Of a stretch of 64,000 nt of DNA, positions 1 to 11,190 are shown piece by piece; position 1 is the stretch's first letter, and every line of letters starts with the position of its first letter. Location of the stretch: assembly GCA_021018995.1 (NCBI GenBank), contig CM037598.1:47135185-47199184 (forward strand). The letters run 5' to 3'. A model generated the notes under the pieces. It searched no databases and was not told the origin of the DNA. It saw nothing but the letters and a program-made list of their open reading frames with translations. The position numbers were made by a program, and so were the translations under genes. The stretch comes from Chloranthus sessilifolius (Eukaryota; Streptophyta; Magnoliopsida; Chloranthales; Chloranthaceae).

Positions 1-261
1 TACGTGTGGCTTCCGATGCTATTTTTGCTTGGAATAGTATTTAAGTTACCATTTTAAGTTACGTTTCAAGATTTCAAACAAGTAATTGAATTGTGTGTGT
101 GTGTGTGATTAAAGTTCAACATTTTAAAATCCTTGTAAAATGTGCAATGTGCTTTTGAAATCAGTTATGGAAATTTATTCTTTGAAATATAAGACTAAAT
201 GCAAATAATGTTAACCCTATTGAGCTTAGACTGCTAGCTCACCCTTAGACTGTTACGCCAC
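1..261 (+). mobile_element. Tekay-type LTR fragment
   Basis: This piece matches 8467-8729 and the corresponding part of the LTR at 44105-46424 almost base for base, including the stretch around a GT microsatellite (94-109). It is the middle-to-late part of a Tekay LTR whose beginning lies outside the window. Similarity stops abruptly after a CACAG at about 261, and a different, coding-like sequence follows. Confidence 0.8.
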
Positions 262-2440
262 AGCCACCATCGGCTGTTCCTGAGACTCAACCCTTTCAGT
301 GGGAGACCCCTACTTGGGAAATTTTGCTCCATGATTTTGTTATCGAACACGACTTTGATAGGAAATTATTTGGCCAACTTCTCGAGGCCTAGTTTACATT
401 GGCCTACTTTAGGCGAGCCGGTCTCGAGAGTTTCTTGATTCCATCAGTGACGGTAGTTTATCCTCTCCTTGTTTGTCTCTTCTATCAAAATCACATTTAT
501 AGTACTGACGAACAAGGGAAATTTTTTACTAAGGTTGATGATTTTGACCTGTCAATCAATAAAGTTGCATTAGTAATTGCCTTCGGCCTCCCCGCTGTAT
601 GCCCTCTGGGAAGTGGACTAGTTACAGGACAAAACTTCCCTGAATTTATGGAATTGGTTAATGTCATTTTCAGAAAACCACCAGTGGGCCCTACCTTTAC
701 CACACGAGACGCCCTTCGACCCAAACTCTTCTTTGTGGATGTAGTGCTACATAAAACACTAAGTCCCATTACACCCAAGACCCAATGCCATGGGGACCTT
801 GTGAGGGTTCATTATGCCGTAATTAAGGGCTGGTGGGTGTCGCAGGTGTCGTTGGATTTTTTTAGGCTCCTCGATACCCTTAAGAAACTGGCAGCACCCC
901 GCTCCCACAAAAAGTCAGTTTGACTCCCGTACGGGTGAGTGATCACACGCTTGTTACTCCAACAGGGGTACAAGATCGACCCGCAGGAGCCACCATAGAC
1001 AAACTTGCCTAAGCTCTATGACGCGGGCCAATGGAGAAAAGCAAGGCCCACTGCTGCAGAGCAGGCTGCCATAACTTCTTCCTTGGCCATTCTTCTGATG
1101 GACTTGTTGTCTCTACACTCGACCTTGCTGGATCTGCTCTTGGGGCAGCCAGCACCACCATCCCGATCCCTTCTTTAGCCCAGCCTATACCCTTTACGCC
1201 CTCACCATCACCACCACTTGAGATGAGGGACGCTTTCCATACTCCTCCGTCTCCTCGACATTCATCTCCTTTCCTATGGGTTGAGACTACATCCATCCAC
1301 TAACCTACCGTTGCACCTCCAATGACCGTGCTTTTCATGTACCCTATTTTAACTCTGGAGCATGTACCCGCCCCATCCACTTTTATAACATCTTCTATAC
1401 CCCCCACCATGTTCTTTACTGACACCTTTGACATCGGTGTTGGTGGATAAAGTGGCCTCTTAGATGAGGCCATTCATGGAAGCACTGCCCCACCAGTTGA
1501 CCCACTTTTCCCGAGCACATCTCAATCCACGGTGGAGCAATGCCTTCATGCTGTAGAGGTGGGGCAACTAGAAATCCGTGCTGGGCTTGCCTCTATGAGG
1601 GGATTGTTGCATGAAGCATTGGGGGGAATTTCTTTATTACTATCACGGACGAGTCTAAGTGGGACTTCCCACGATGATGGACCTACTCCTCTGTCTAGTT
1701 AACGACCCCCTGCACCTCCTGCTGATGACTCCTTCATGGAGGATGACTCAGCCATGGCCACACCTAAGGCCCCTACCATGAAACCTGTCGATCTGACTCC
1801 CCCATCTTCCTCGGGAGAGCTGACTGCCAGCAGTGCTCTCAGGCTTGTTAAGTTAAAGGAGCACAGCTCCTCCTCTCCAGTCGTTGAGGGGATTATACAT
1901 GAGGTGCCAAAGGATGGGACCTCTTTAGCATTGGTTATGCACCACGAGGGTCCACTTGATCTCGTGGTGTCCGACCCATTAACCTGGGCCATTATGCCTT
2001 TCCAAGGAAAACCTACTCGGTCCTGGGTCGTGGTGGATGCCACTCTTGTCCATGCTTTGGGAGTGTATACCGATACACTCAAAGAAGAACTTTTCCAATT
2101 CAACGCTGCATTAGCCACTTAGAGATCAATGACAGTTTCTCTTCGAGATAATTGGCTTACACTGAAAGGATATTATGAGGAAGTTAAGCTCAAATTGAAA
2201 TATGAGGAGTACTACCACAAGGAGGATGCTAGATCTTTCGTGGAAGCTGCCTTGAAGCATGCTAGGGATCGTCTCCAATGGGAGAAAGATATGAACAACT
2301 TGCATAACCAATTGCCCCCCATTGTCTTTGATACCGATGATGATGATTTAGGTGGTTCCACCCTCCCCTCTCATGGGAAGGGTGTACCCTCGCAGCCGCC
2401 TCCTCCCTCTTCATTTACTCAAAAGTGGACAAAGTGGTAG
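262..2440 (+). pseudogene. Extra-ORF fossil, plant-transposon-associated protein (PF20167-like)
   Basis: Open stretches at 399-923, 1736-2122 and 2129-2440 belong to one degraded protein gene. The first holds the recognisable domain, with YPLLVCLFYQN, then IDD/VDD-like and DVVLHKTL motifs, which align with the proteins at 41915-43250 and 51740-53063 (YPRLVKLFFQN and YPFLVRLFYQ) and more weakly with the Athila-type protein at 18395. The middle is low-complexity and Pro/Ser/Thr-rich. The end (2129-2440) is charged and helix-forming, with an acidic run and a Pro-rich tail. The function of this family is not established. The fragment is broken in several places and nothing suggests it is a host gene. 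No promoter is seen directly upstream, where a Tekay LTR piece abuts it. Confidence 0.65.
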
Positions 2441-3010
2441 GTGAAATTATTTGTGGTGTGTGGGCTGATTTGATCTATTCCGCACTTGTCTTATTGCTGA
2501 TGTATAATGGTTAACTCTTTTTGTGCAATGCGGAGATAGCACCACTTAGGTTTGGGGGGGTTGTGCCCAACTGCGTGGTTCATGATACTGAATGTCCTCC
2601 ATCACATACTAGACCACTGTTTTTAAATACCCTCAAAACCTTATTTTAAAACCATCAAAAAAATTATTTTTTCGTAGTTTTCAAAATATAGTCAAAGATA
2701 CATGTAATTTTAACATGTAATTTTATGTTTTAGATACCCCTAACATGATGAAACTACGGTTACTTAGGATAATTAGTCCCAATGACAATATTTATGGACT
2801 AATCCGGATCCCATTGTTAGAAAAAACTTTCACCATTTTCCATGCTTAGGTTCGAAAATCAATGGATTAGTTTAAATTTTGAATTTTAGGATTCGAAGAA
2901 TCGATTAAAACTAGTGAGCTTTAGAACATTTGTCCGTCATTCTTGATGAGTGCTGAAAATAATTCGGAGTCAAATTTTGATTCACGAATTAACTGTGGTA
3001 CCAGTTCGAT
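2441..3010 (+). mobile_element. Athila-like 3' noncoding DNA with internal polypurine-like tract
   Basis: About 105 bases after the extra ORF lies a CACTTAGG plus TTTGGGGGGG tract (2542-2560), much like the tracts after the extra genes of element C (about 20664-20682) and element D (about 30522-30540, minus). The stretch around 2930-2975 matches 21118-21165 in the 3' noncoding part of element C, sharing the words GAGTGCTGAAA and AATTCGGAG. This ties the fragment to an Athila-like 3' end. No gene is seen here. Confidence 0.55.
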
Positions 3011-4530
3011 TCATAGATATCTCGCCATGCCGGTTCGATTCACGGTCTCTGACAAAATAATAATCAACATCAATATGCTTGGTATGCGCATGAAAATTTT
3101 GATTGGACGCAAGGCCATTGCACTAAGATTATCACACCAAAGAGTAGGCACAGAGGTAAGAAAAATGTTAAGATCATGGAGAAGCATCCGTAACCAGTAT
3201 AATTCTGCAGACGTTATTACCATAGATCGATATTCGGCCTCGGCGCTCGAGCGAGAAACGATTAATTGCTTCTTAGCTCCACATGAGATTAAGCAAGGAC
3301 CAAGAAACACTCCAAATCTGCTAGTTGAACGACAATCATCAGGACTCCCTACCCAGTCAGCATTGGTGAAACAATTTAGATTAAGCGAACCGTTGGGAAG
3401 ATGAAGACCCAAGTTAATAGTCCCTTTCAAATAACGAAGGATTCTTTTTATTGCAATCTAATGTGTGGTGGATGGAGCGTGTAGAAATTGACACACTTGG
3501 TTGACCGGAAAGGCAATATCGTGTCAAGCTAGAGTCAAATATTGTAGAACTCCTACAATATGTTGTGAAATCATTAATAGGATCACCATAATACTTTGAC
3601 AACTTGGAACCAGCTATAGTAGGGGATGAACACGGTTTAGCACCAGCCATATTTGCATGAATGAGGATATCTTGAATATATTTGGATTATGGATTCTAGT
3701 TGAATCTTGTGGACTTCAACACCTAAAAGGTAGCAAAGAGGTTCAAGATTGCGCATGGCAAATTTCATCTAAAGACGGACAATAAGAGATGAAATTGCCC
3801 TTGAATTATTACCCATGATTAGTATATCATCAACATATAGCAAGATGATGAGTAGGATGTGGTCTTCTCAAAAAAATAATAGAGAATAATCGGCATAGAA
3901 CCCTTTAAATCCAAGCTCAATGAGAAATGTAGATAAACGATTGAACCCAGCTTTTACTGCTTGTTTTAAACCATAAATCGTCTTTCACAGTTTACACACA
4001 TGGTTAGGATATTGCAGATGAACAAAACCTCGTGGCTACTCCATATAAATTTCATCATCAATGACACCATGCAAGAAAGTATTGGATACATCTAGTTGAT
4101 TAATGTACCAACCAAAGTGAACAACCAAAGCCATGACTGTGCAAATAGTTGTTGGTTTAACAACAGGGCTAAAGATCTCTATAAAATCAATCCTGTCTTC
4201 TTGCTCAAAACCTTTAACAGCAAGACGGGACTTAAATCATTCCACATGACCATCTGATGTTTGTTTTAATCTAAAAACCCACTTATTGTGCAGGACACGC
4301 TTATGATAAGGCCGAGGAGTGAGCATCCATGTGCCATTGTATTGTAAGGTGTTGAATTCGGAAGACAGGGCTGCTCTCCATTCAGGTGACTTGGAGGCTT
4401 AAGAGTAGCATGTGGGTTTGCTCGACAATAAAGTAGTAGAAAGTAGGTGCATCAGATGCTTTGTAGAATGATATAAACAGTAATCCGAAAAGAAATTTCT
4501 AAGCCGCGAATCATCCTGGGTATGAGTTAT
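3011..4530 (-). pseudogene. Ty1/copia pol fragment: reverse transcriptase and RNase H
   Basis: Read on the minus strand, the order is the end of the integrase-RT hinge (TMITHTQ, about 4520), the RT start (SPEWRAAL, NKWVFR), the RT catalytic box YVDDILIMG (about 3812-3838), then RNase H with ADWVGSPDD, SRSSAEAEYRSM and the C-terminal HTKHIDVDYYFVRD block near 3050-3090. These are standard Ty1/copia signatures. No LTR, gag or integrase is present, so this is an internal fragment about 1.5 kb long. It is broken, with several interruptions. It is joined on one side to Athila-like DNA and on the other to Ogre-like DNA. Confidence 0.85.
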
Positions 4531-4869
4531 CATGGTGTGAGTAGTTGTAGGTGCTAGTAAAGTAGGCACAGAGGAAGGGGCTTGAGAAGTAATTGGATCA
4601 AAAAGGGTAGGCGAGGCTTGCTGGATGGAATTAATGGAATGTGGGTCTTGGTGTATGGAAGGAGTTAGAGAGTTTAAAGGATTTGAGATGGGTGATGTTG
4701 TAGGTGGCATGTGATGTCCCTCAAGAGGATTTGGTATGGGTATTGGAGAAGGTGATGTATTTAGAAAAGTGAAAGGTTCCATGGATATGAGCGGTGGTGA
4801 GAATGTAACAGAAGGCATTGAAAGATAAGTGGACGAATTCTCAACGCAAGGAGAGGAAACCGTGGCCAA
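4399..4869 (-). pseudogene. Pro/Ser-rich open frame at the copia/Ogre junction
   Basis: A 156-residue open frame rich in Pro, Ser and Thr. Its C-terminal part (THTMITHTQ onward) looks like the copia hinge before RT. Its N-terminal part (PSPIPIPNP and similar) resembles either a copia linker or the Pro-rich region of the Ogre-type gag seen at 60000-61300. The join between copia fragment and element B must lie within or near it but cannot be placed exactly by eye. Confidence 0.45.
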
Positions 4870-4951
4870 ATCCCAAAACGTTGGTTTGGGCGGGGGAGAC
4901 GGATATGGGTATATCCTCTAAATGGGAATGTGTTGGAGAACGAGGTGGGGA

Positions 4952-5171
4952 TTAATCAGGATCGACGTAAGCCAGATCGACTACCCAAGACATGGTTTGG
5001 CGGCAAGTCGGGTATGGATTTCTCGTGTGAGGCCTGAATATTTTCTTCCTCCTTCGCCTATGGAATGATGGAGGGTAAGGCATCGCTGTTGTTTCGGCAG
5101 CGCAAGATCCTCTTTTTTTGAGTTTTGATTTTTTCTTGATTATTTTTGGTTTTATTATTTTGAATGGCAAA
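4952..5171 (-). pseudogene. Ogre/Tat-like gag N-terminus (element B)
   Basis: A 72-residue open frame ending near 4952. Its core RRRRKKIFRPHTRNPYPTCR aligns with RRRRARKVFGPYPRHQYNTR in element F (about 59840-59910). The basic, Arg-rich start followed by a Ser/Pro-rich stretch is shared by both copies. Little of gag remains here before the copia fragment begins. Confidence 0.65.
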
Positions 5172-6480
5172 ACAAAATTCTCTCCCTTGATTAAGGTGGT
5201 GCTTTATCCAGGGCCCTGGGAACTCCCTTTTCGGGCGGCGTTCACGCCTCCGATGCCTCGCACGGAGAGACTCCAATGCTTTTTGGAAGAATCAAAGGGA
5301 ATCCTTTCATCTATGTGAAGACACAAAAATTTGCGCGACAACCCGATCTCTCGGAGGAGTTAATAAGAGGGGTGACCTCTTTAGACCATCGAGGGCATTT
5401 TGGGTTTCGAAAGGTGGAGGAACAATCAGGAGTATGAAAATTGCTAAGCAGAGGACTTAGGAAGGGTGAAAAGGTCCTCTAATTTGGGTTGCCTGACCTA
5501 GAACAGTCTAGCGCATGTATTATATACGCTAGGCAAAAATCCTGGAGATTTGCCTTAGTGTGTGTATTATACACGCTAGGATAAATTTTTGGGATTTTGA
5601 CTTAGCGTGTATATTATACACATTAGGAAAATTCTAGGATTTTTTTACTTAGCATGTATATTACACACGCTAGGCAAAAACATTGTATATGTATATATTT
5701 TATACAACAACAGTAGACCCGAGTTGGTCTATTTTTTGGGTTTTCTAGAAGCAGTGCTTCTAGGGACTATTTTTTCTTATTATTTTGGATCCCTCGTCAC
5801 CGTACCTAGGGATACAAAGTTGTTTCGAGGTATTCTAACATGCTCCCCAAGGGTTTTAATTCTTTTTCTTAAGCTCTGTCACCCACTTGATATACCTCCG
5901 ACGCAAGCGTCTTCTCAAATAATGGATGGAGTGGCACTTTTCAGGATCATCACCACTAGGGGCTGCCGTCGTACTAAGAATCAAGATGTTTGTATCACTA
6001 CCTATTTCCCTCCCTTTAAAATCTGCTGATGTAAAATGATTTAAGTCCCTTGTGGGTTAAATTTTAAGTTCATTATTTCTTTAAGGGAGTTTTCTTAAGT
6101 TCAAAAAAGAGCGGAGAGAAACCCGTGTCGCATCTACGGGCCAGCTTCCACTGATGGTATATGATTGACAAGAAAAGTAAGTGCTCCAGTAGGCCCGCCA
6201 AACAGCTAAAGCGGTAAAATGCACAAGCCTGCCAATTGGCTAAGGCGTGTAAATGACAAAAATGTAAATGCTCACGTAAGCTCGGCCCGTCAAATTGTTA
6301 AGGCGGTAAATGAATGAATCGTAGGTGTGAGTATAAAAATGATAGAAAAGTAGGGGTAAGTATAGAACAAATGGAATCGTAGGGGTAAGTATGCAAAAAG
6401 AGAGGAAAGTTAGATAAAAGAAAATTTAAAATTCATGCAAACAAGGGACCAAAACTTTAAGGAGAACATTTACAAGCTAT
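5172..6480 (-). other. Element B leader with hairpin words
   Basis: Noncoding leader between primer site and gag. It aligns with 58319-59797 of element F, best around GGTGATGATCCTGAAAAG (about 5935-5955, minus). It contains three degenerate copies of the PuGCCC/GGCGGGCC repeat (about 6185-6320) also seen three times in F, and four hairpin words near 5507-5532, 5552-5580, 5601-5626 and 5649-5673. Confidence 0.6.
5507..5673. repeat. Cluster of four CTAGCGTGT-type hairpins (B leader)
   Basis: Each unit has arms close to CCTAGCGTGT and ACACGCTAGG around an ATATT/ATTAT centre. Units start about 45 to 49 bases apart. The same word recurs in the LTR of B at 7543-7715 and nowhere else in the window. 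Confidence 0.85.
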
Positions 6481-6496
6481 CCCAGTGGAGTCGCCA
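6481..6496 (-). other. Primer binding site of element B
   Basis: The minus strand reads TGGCGACTCCACTGGG two bases inside the LTR end. Element F has TGGCAACTCCGCTGGGGA at the same place. This resembles the tRNA-Arg-type site described for Ogre elements. Confidence 0.7.
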
Positions 6497-6758
6497 TCTG
6501 TGCAACCATGGATTTTTATCAAATCCGTCCCGACGATGCACTCAAAATTTGGAGTAGCCACCCAGAGCTTTTGGTGACCCGGGATACCTCAAAATCAATA
6601 CGTGAGCCCCTAAGTGCAAAAATACAACTCCGGTTTACCGAACAATGCCAAAGGCTCTTGGGTAGCGGCTTCGGTTATCGATCGAGAAGGTGTTAAACAC
6701 CCAATCAACCCACTCGTAAGCTGTCTCTACTATGGCTGTTTGGATGTGTACATAAAAA

Positions 6759-6794
6759 ATATATATATATATATATATATATAATTATATATAT
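6759..6794. repeat. AT microsatellite
   Basis: An almost pure run of AT dinucleotides within the LTR of element B. Confidence 0.95.
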
Positions 6795-7256
6795 AAAAAG
6801 AAGAAAAAATGGACAACACTCCCCCTTGCCCGAAGCCACTCCGATCCTATCGATCCCTTCGTACCCGACAAAATTCGGGCGACGTAACGGCTCAATTCAA
6901 GGATAGAGGAAAAGTAAAGAAGGTAGAGGAATAGAGGGAAGAGTTGGAGCTCTCAGGCCTTTGTAGCACCACTGTGGATCTTCGCGCGAGAGCATCTTTG
7001 GTGAGCTTTCGAAAGCCAATGGATGGAAGGATAGGTCTTAAATTCTAAAGTTTAGGAGCTAGAGGGAAGGGGAGATGGACTAAGGCTTTGATCTCACCTA
7101 AACTCAAGGATTGATGGTGGAGAAAAGGGATCTAAGGAGGAAAAAGGGTGCTAGAATTTTGAGGGGTTTAGTGCTGGAAAATGGAGGGAGGAGCTCACTA
7201 AAATTCTTCACTTTTTGGAAAATTTTCAATCCTTCAATCAAGGGGGGGTGGCTCTC

Positions 7257-7265
7257 TATTTATAG
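7257..7265 (-). promoter_or_regulatory. TATA box of element B LTR
   Basis: The minus strand reads CTATAAATAGAGAG, nearly the same as the box in element F at 57588-57596, and lies about 280 bases downstream of the hairpin cluster in the direction of transcription. Confidence 0.65.
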
Positions 7266-7542
7266 GAGAGGAGAGGATTAGTGAAGGGTTAAAGGGCTAA
7301 TTAGGTTAGAAATTAGGTAATAGAGATCTAGGATTTTCTAGGTTTTCTAGGGCTTAGATAGGTGGGAATTGGGTTTAAATGGTAGATGATAGGGTGGGGT
7401 TGTAAGTGGCAAAAGAGTTAAAAAAAGGAAAAGTGGGGGTGCAACAGTCCTAACGAAACCAACTCCAATGGATAGGATGGTCAACAAGTCAAACTCCAAA
7501 TTTGAAATCTGACCAAATCCCCAAAAATCACTGTTCGTAAAG

Positions 7543-7715
7543 CCTAGCGTGTGTATTAGAGATGCTAGGTATGGGAACAGTGTTCTCTGAGAATCTCGGA
7601 GGTTCAAAACCTGCCATGGGGCCCACAATAGCAACTTTTGCCTAGTGTGTCTATTAGACATGCTAGGCCAAAATTTGTCAAAATTGGGCTAGCGTGTGTA
7701 ATACACACGCTAGGC
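7543..7715. repeat. Three CCTAGCGTGT hairpins in the U3 of B
   Basis: Units lie at 7543-7569, 7641-7667 and 7688-7715. Each has near-perfect inverted arms (CCTAGCGTGTGT with ACACACGCTAGG in the third). They sit upstream of the LTR TATA box on the minus strand. Confidence 0.9.
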
Positions 7716-8066
7716 TAATTTCCTGCCTTTCTGCTCAATTTTCAAACCACGATAACTTTCAGTATATAACTCAGATTGAGGAAATTCTTAGCTCGTTGGA
7801 AAGCTAGTAACATCCTCTTTCTGATGGGATAGGTAGCAGCAGTTTGCATAAATTTTGGCACTCCTCTTTTCAACCACTACCCGGAAAGGTTTAAAACGGG
7901 TTCGAGAGGGTTTTATAGGTTGGGGTTAATGCATAAGTATCAGGACGGGCTTCTAAGGGTTTGGGTTAAGTTCTAAGGGTTCAGGAAGTGCTCTCGGAAG
8001 CTCGGAGGGTACGCCTTTCTCAAAGTGTAAGTTAATCGGGCCTTGGGCCAAATTTGGGTGTCTACA

Positions 8067-9175
8067 TATAGTCTGAATGATATGATAAGATAAGGCATGA
8101 TAAGTTGGTGAGGATTTAAACATTTGATTTACTAATCTTTCAAACAAGATATGTAAATGCAATTAGAAATGTGACATGATAAGTGTGTTAGTGGGAACTC
8201 TTAACTCATGTCTGGATTCTAGATTTCAAAACTAATTATAATGTAATCACTTTAGTTAGTGTTAAACTATAAGTTAGAATTTGCACAATTATTTAAAGTT
8301 CACATGAAATGAATCTCAAATTGTACTCTGGTATGGCAGGATATTCGTACATTCATACTGGTCAATGGTGAACTTCGTTCGACACCTGTATCCCTCACAA
8401 TGCAGGGGCTTGGGCAAATTGTGAAAAGTGGTTCATTGAACGACGATGGTTGGGGATTCCCATCGGAATATGTGTGGCTTCCGATGCTATATTTGCTTAG
8501 AATAGTATTTAAGTTACTGTTTTAAGTTACGTTTCAAGATTTCAAACAAGTAATTGAATTGTGTGTGATTAAAGTTCGACATTTTGAAATCCTTGTAAAA
8601 TGTGCAATGTGCTTATGAAATCTACTATAGAAATTTATGCTTTGAAATATAAGACTAAATGCTAATAATGTTGCCCCTATTGAGCTTAGACTATTAACTC
8701 ACCCTTCGACTATACGTCACGGGTGCCAAGTTAGAGAAGGATTTTGATCCGAAAAGCGATCCTGAGTACATTTCTGAGGAGGAGATTGAGCGCCTTCCAG
8801 ACGAGTTCTTCCCATAGAATGGGATCTATGTTAGATTTGTTTTGTGACTTAGGCTTGGTACGTCAAGCCATTTTTGTTAGAAATTTGAATCATGTAATTA
8901 ATAAATATATTATTTTGTGAGTTGTTGTTTAGGTGATGGTCGGCCATCACCGGTGCGTTTCGGTTTTTTTGTCCATGTATCTTTGCATGGAATTAGAAAC
9001 ATTATTTCGATATGTTTTTAATATAGAAATGGAGATTTAATTGTCATATATGATGACTCTATCTACTTTGAGTTCTGCCAAGTGTGGATGTATCAAGTGT
9101 TCAGTAACTCGTGGATCGCCTTGAGTGGCGGTCTGATGGCACAGATTTTGGGTTGCCAAAATATGGGCTATCACA
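8067..9175 (+). mobile_element. Element A 5' LTR, 3' half only
   Basis: Aligns with 45312-46424 of the 3' LTR and ends in ATCACA two bases before the primer site. The upstream half is missing where element B abuts at 8066. It carries the coding-like acidic stretch at 8722-8817. Confidence 0.85.
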
Positions 9176-9177
9176 GT

Positions 9178-9190
9178 TGGTATCAAAGCC
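9178..9190 (+). other. Primer binding site of element A
   Basis: TGGTATCAAAGCC, one base from the usual initiator tRNA-Met complement TGGTATCAGAGCC used by Tekay and other plant gypsy elements. Confidence 0.85.
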
Positions 9191-9303
9191 TATAGCATTA
9201 GAAAATTTTGACAGACCTTAGACTTAGACTATGTGTTTAAGATTTTGTCAGAATATAGGGACTATCAGTTAATGAAACTCTTGTTTCATGTAGACAGATT
9301 AGT

Positions 9304-9801
9304 ATGCCTCCTAGAGGTAGAGGCAGAGGACAACCAAAAGGTGGTCGAGCCCAAACCCCAAGGAGTGGTGAAGGAATCGAAACCGAAATGGATGATGTTT
9401 TGTTTGGTGAGAACATTGCTATGGGTTCGAATAGGATTCCAGTTAGGGAAAGAAATCCTCATGAAGAAGGAGATCAGGGAAGAGTAGAAAGTGAAAGAAT
9501 GGCACAAGCCATGGAAATGGTGGCCAACGCTATGGCACAACAAACTGAGTTGATGGTGAAAAATAATGCAAATAGATATACGACACCGCCTCAACCTTCG
9601 GCATTCATAGAGTTCAGAAGAATGCGTTCACTGAGTTTCTTAGGACAAGCAGAACCACTTGAAGTTGGAAAGTGGTTAATTGAAATGGAAAAGATCTTCA
9701 ATATACTCCCATGCACTAAGACAAATGAGTTAGATGGGCGCATTCTAGTTGGACGGGGAAACAAACCCATGTGGAAGTCAGTATCAAGAATAAGGGATTA
9801 G
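9304..9801 (+). pseudogene. Tekay gag, first part (element A)
   Basis: Starts MPPRGRGRG, a typical basic Tekay gag start. A linker follows, then the conserved capsid region beginning FIEFRRM and continuing through a Trp-rich stretch (GKWLIEMEKIF). The reading is cut by the insertion of element C, and the remainder of gag lies at 23753-24490. The protein would package element RNA. Confidence 0.75.
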
Positions 9802-9806
9802 GTTAC
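9802..9806 (+). repeat. Target-site duplication of element C (left copy)
   Basis: GTTAC directly before TGATCGGTG. The same five bases follow the 3' LTR at 23748-23752. This fixes both ends of element C. Confidence 0.95.
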
Positions 9807-10056
9807 TGATCGGTGCTGAAATATGACCAAAAGTCACACTTTAAATCCTATATTTAACTGTTCAATGAAAGCATCTGATGGTTGTTGTGAGGTTTTGATG
9901 TTTACAGGTGTTTTCGACAGTTAGATTGCTCAAGTGCATAAAAGAAGGAAATTACAGGCTAAAAAAGGAGATATGGACAAAAAGGTCCAAAGAAGCATTG
10001 AGAGCCATGAAGAGAATCAACTTCCATCAAGAAAAGAAAGACTTTGCATTGAAGAG

Positions 10057-10229
10057 TCAATCGATTGAGGCATTATGGTCAATCGATTGACAGATGGAGA
10101 AAAACTCAACCCTGGAAAGTCAATCGATTGAGACATAATATTCAATCGGTTGAGATATGAAGGCAGAAGTGTTCTAAGGGAATTCGAACTCTAAGTCAAT
10201 CGATTGAGATTTCTGCCTCAATCGATTGA
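10057..10229. repeat. Three palindrome pairs in C 5' LTR
   Basis: Six copies of TCAATCGATTGA (one with a single change) grouped as pairs, each pair 22 bases start to start. The identical block recurs in the 3' LTR from 22700. Confidence 0.97.
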
Positions 10230-10256
10230 GGCAATTAGGGTTAGTTTCAATCGGAT

Positions 10257-10268
10257 ATTATAAATAAG
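10257..10268 (+). promoter_or_regulatory. TATA box of element C LTR
   Basis: ATTATAAATAAGAG lies about 28 bases after the last palindrome of the U3 cluster. Confidence 0.7.
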
Positions 10269-11116
10269 AGGCTTACGGCTTTGAAAAGGGAGAGTTGTTT
10301 TGTTTGAGAGAGAGAGCTTTTTGAATAGAGAGTTTTTATTTCTTAGAGAGTTATTATTTTTGAGAGAAAAATTTGTGTAATAACTAGAGACTTTTGTAAG
10401 AAGAGTTTTCGGAGAGTATTTAAAATTGTGTTCTTCTTTTTACACCTTCTTTGCTCTTTACATTGGGAATGATTTTGAATACAATTGAAGATCTTGCAAC
10501 AAGGATGAGAGGCTAAAGGCTGTAGGTCAAGGAGGATGCGATCCCCAGATAAGTACCTATATTTTATGTTTAATGCCATAGTTTGATAATTTCATCATCA
10601 AATCGTTTTTCTTAAAGTTTAGTGATTCTGTTTTTAGTGTTTTGATCTAAAATACCATGAGATACGCTATGCTTTTCACATGATTCATACCGCATGATTA
10701 GGCTTTGAGTCATTGTTTTTAGATAGGGTATGCCGGTTAATGATCACGCAATTACTAGTCATGGTTCTCTTAGAATGATGGTGTGTTGATGTTCATAAAA
10801 TTGTGGGTTTAAAAATAGAAAAGGGTATAAATCTGGGGTAGCAAATTCCTTGATCTTGTTTTAAAAAATTTGTTCTTAGATTTCTCATTACATAATTTTT
10901 AGATTAATTTGTTTTCTTTCTTGCAATTAGAAAAGTGTTAACTCTTGGTAAAAATTAAAATCTGCCCCTTGGTACTTCCTCGGGGATATTTTCTAAATCT
11001 CTAGGAAGAATTGAATAAAATTTCAGATTTCCCTGTGGGTTCGACACCCTTGTTCTTGCCTTACTAGAACAGATCTTGTACACTTGCAAGGGTTTATTTA
11101 AAATTGATCAAGTTTT

Positions 11117-11134
11117 TGGCGCCGCTGCCGGGGA
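11117..11134 (+). other. Primer binding site of element C
   Basis: TGGCGCCGCTGCCGGGGA differs by one base from the complement of the plant tRNA-Asp 3' end (TGGCGCCGTTGCCGGGGA), the site usual in Athila elements. It starts six bases after the LTR end. Confidence 0.85.
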
Positions 11135-11190
11135 CATCGGCGAAATTTTGGTTAATTCCGATTAGAGATTTTATTTTTTTTATATAGCAG

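Larger units (their letters stand above)
4870..8066 (-). mobile_element. Element B: Ogre/Tat-like gypsy element, 5' portion
   Basis: On the minus strand this is an LTR (8066 to 6499), primer site (6496-6481), long leader, and the start of gag near 5070. The LTR begins TGTAGACACCC, as does element F at 56711, and LTR, leader and gag start align with F along their length. The element is truncated after the first part of gag, and no RT, integrase or second LTR is seen. Its LTR edge abuts the partial Tekay LTR of element A at 8066/8067, so it probably landed in that LTR and the far side was later lost. It is broken. Confidence 0.8.
6499..8066 (-). mobile_element. LTR of element B (about 1.57 kb)
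   Basis: It runs TGTAGACACCC to CACA on the minus strand. The start, the GGTGATCCGGG block near the end and the TATA region align with the LTR of F (56711-58298). Hairpin words lie at 7543-7715, and on the minus strand a TATA box (CTATAAATA) follows at 7265-7257. Confidence 0.8.
9807..11110 (+). mobile_element. Element C 5' LTR (1304 bp)
   Basis: Runs TGATCGGTGC to TTGATCA, almost identical to 22450-23747. Three pairs of the 12-base palindrome start at 10057/10079, 10120/10142 and 10196/10218, just before a TATA box. It ends about six bases before the primer site. Confidence 0.95.

Noticed and set aside
5118-6029. Plus-strand frames at 5118-5318 and 5607-6029
   Set aside because: They run antisense through the gag start and leader of B, and the second crosses the hairpin words. 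No protein family resemblance.
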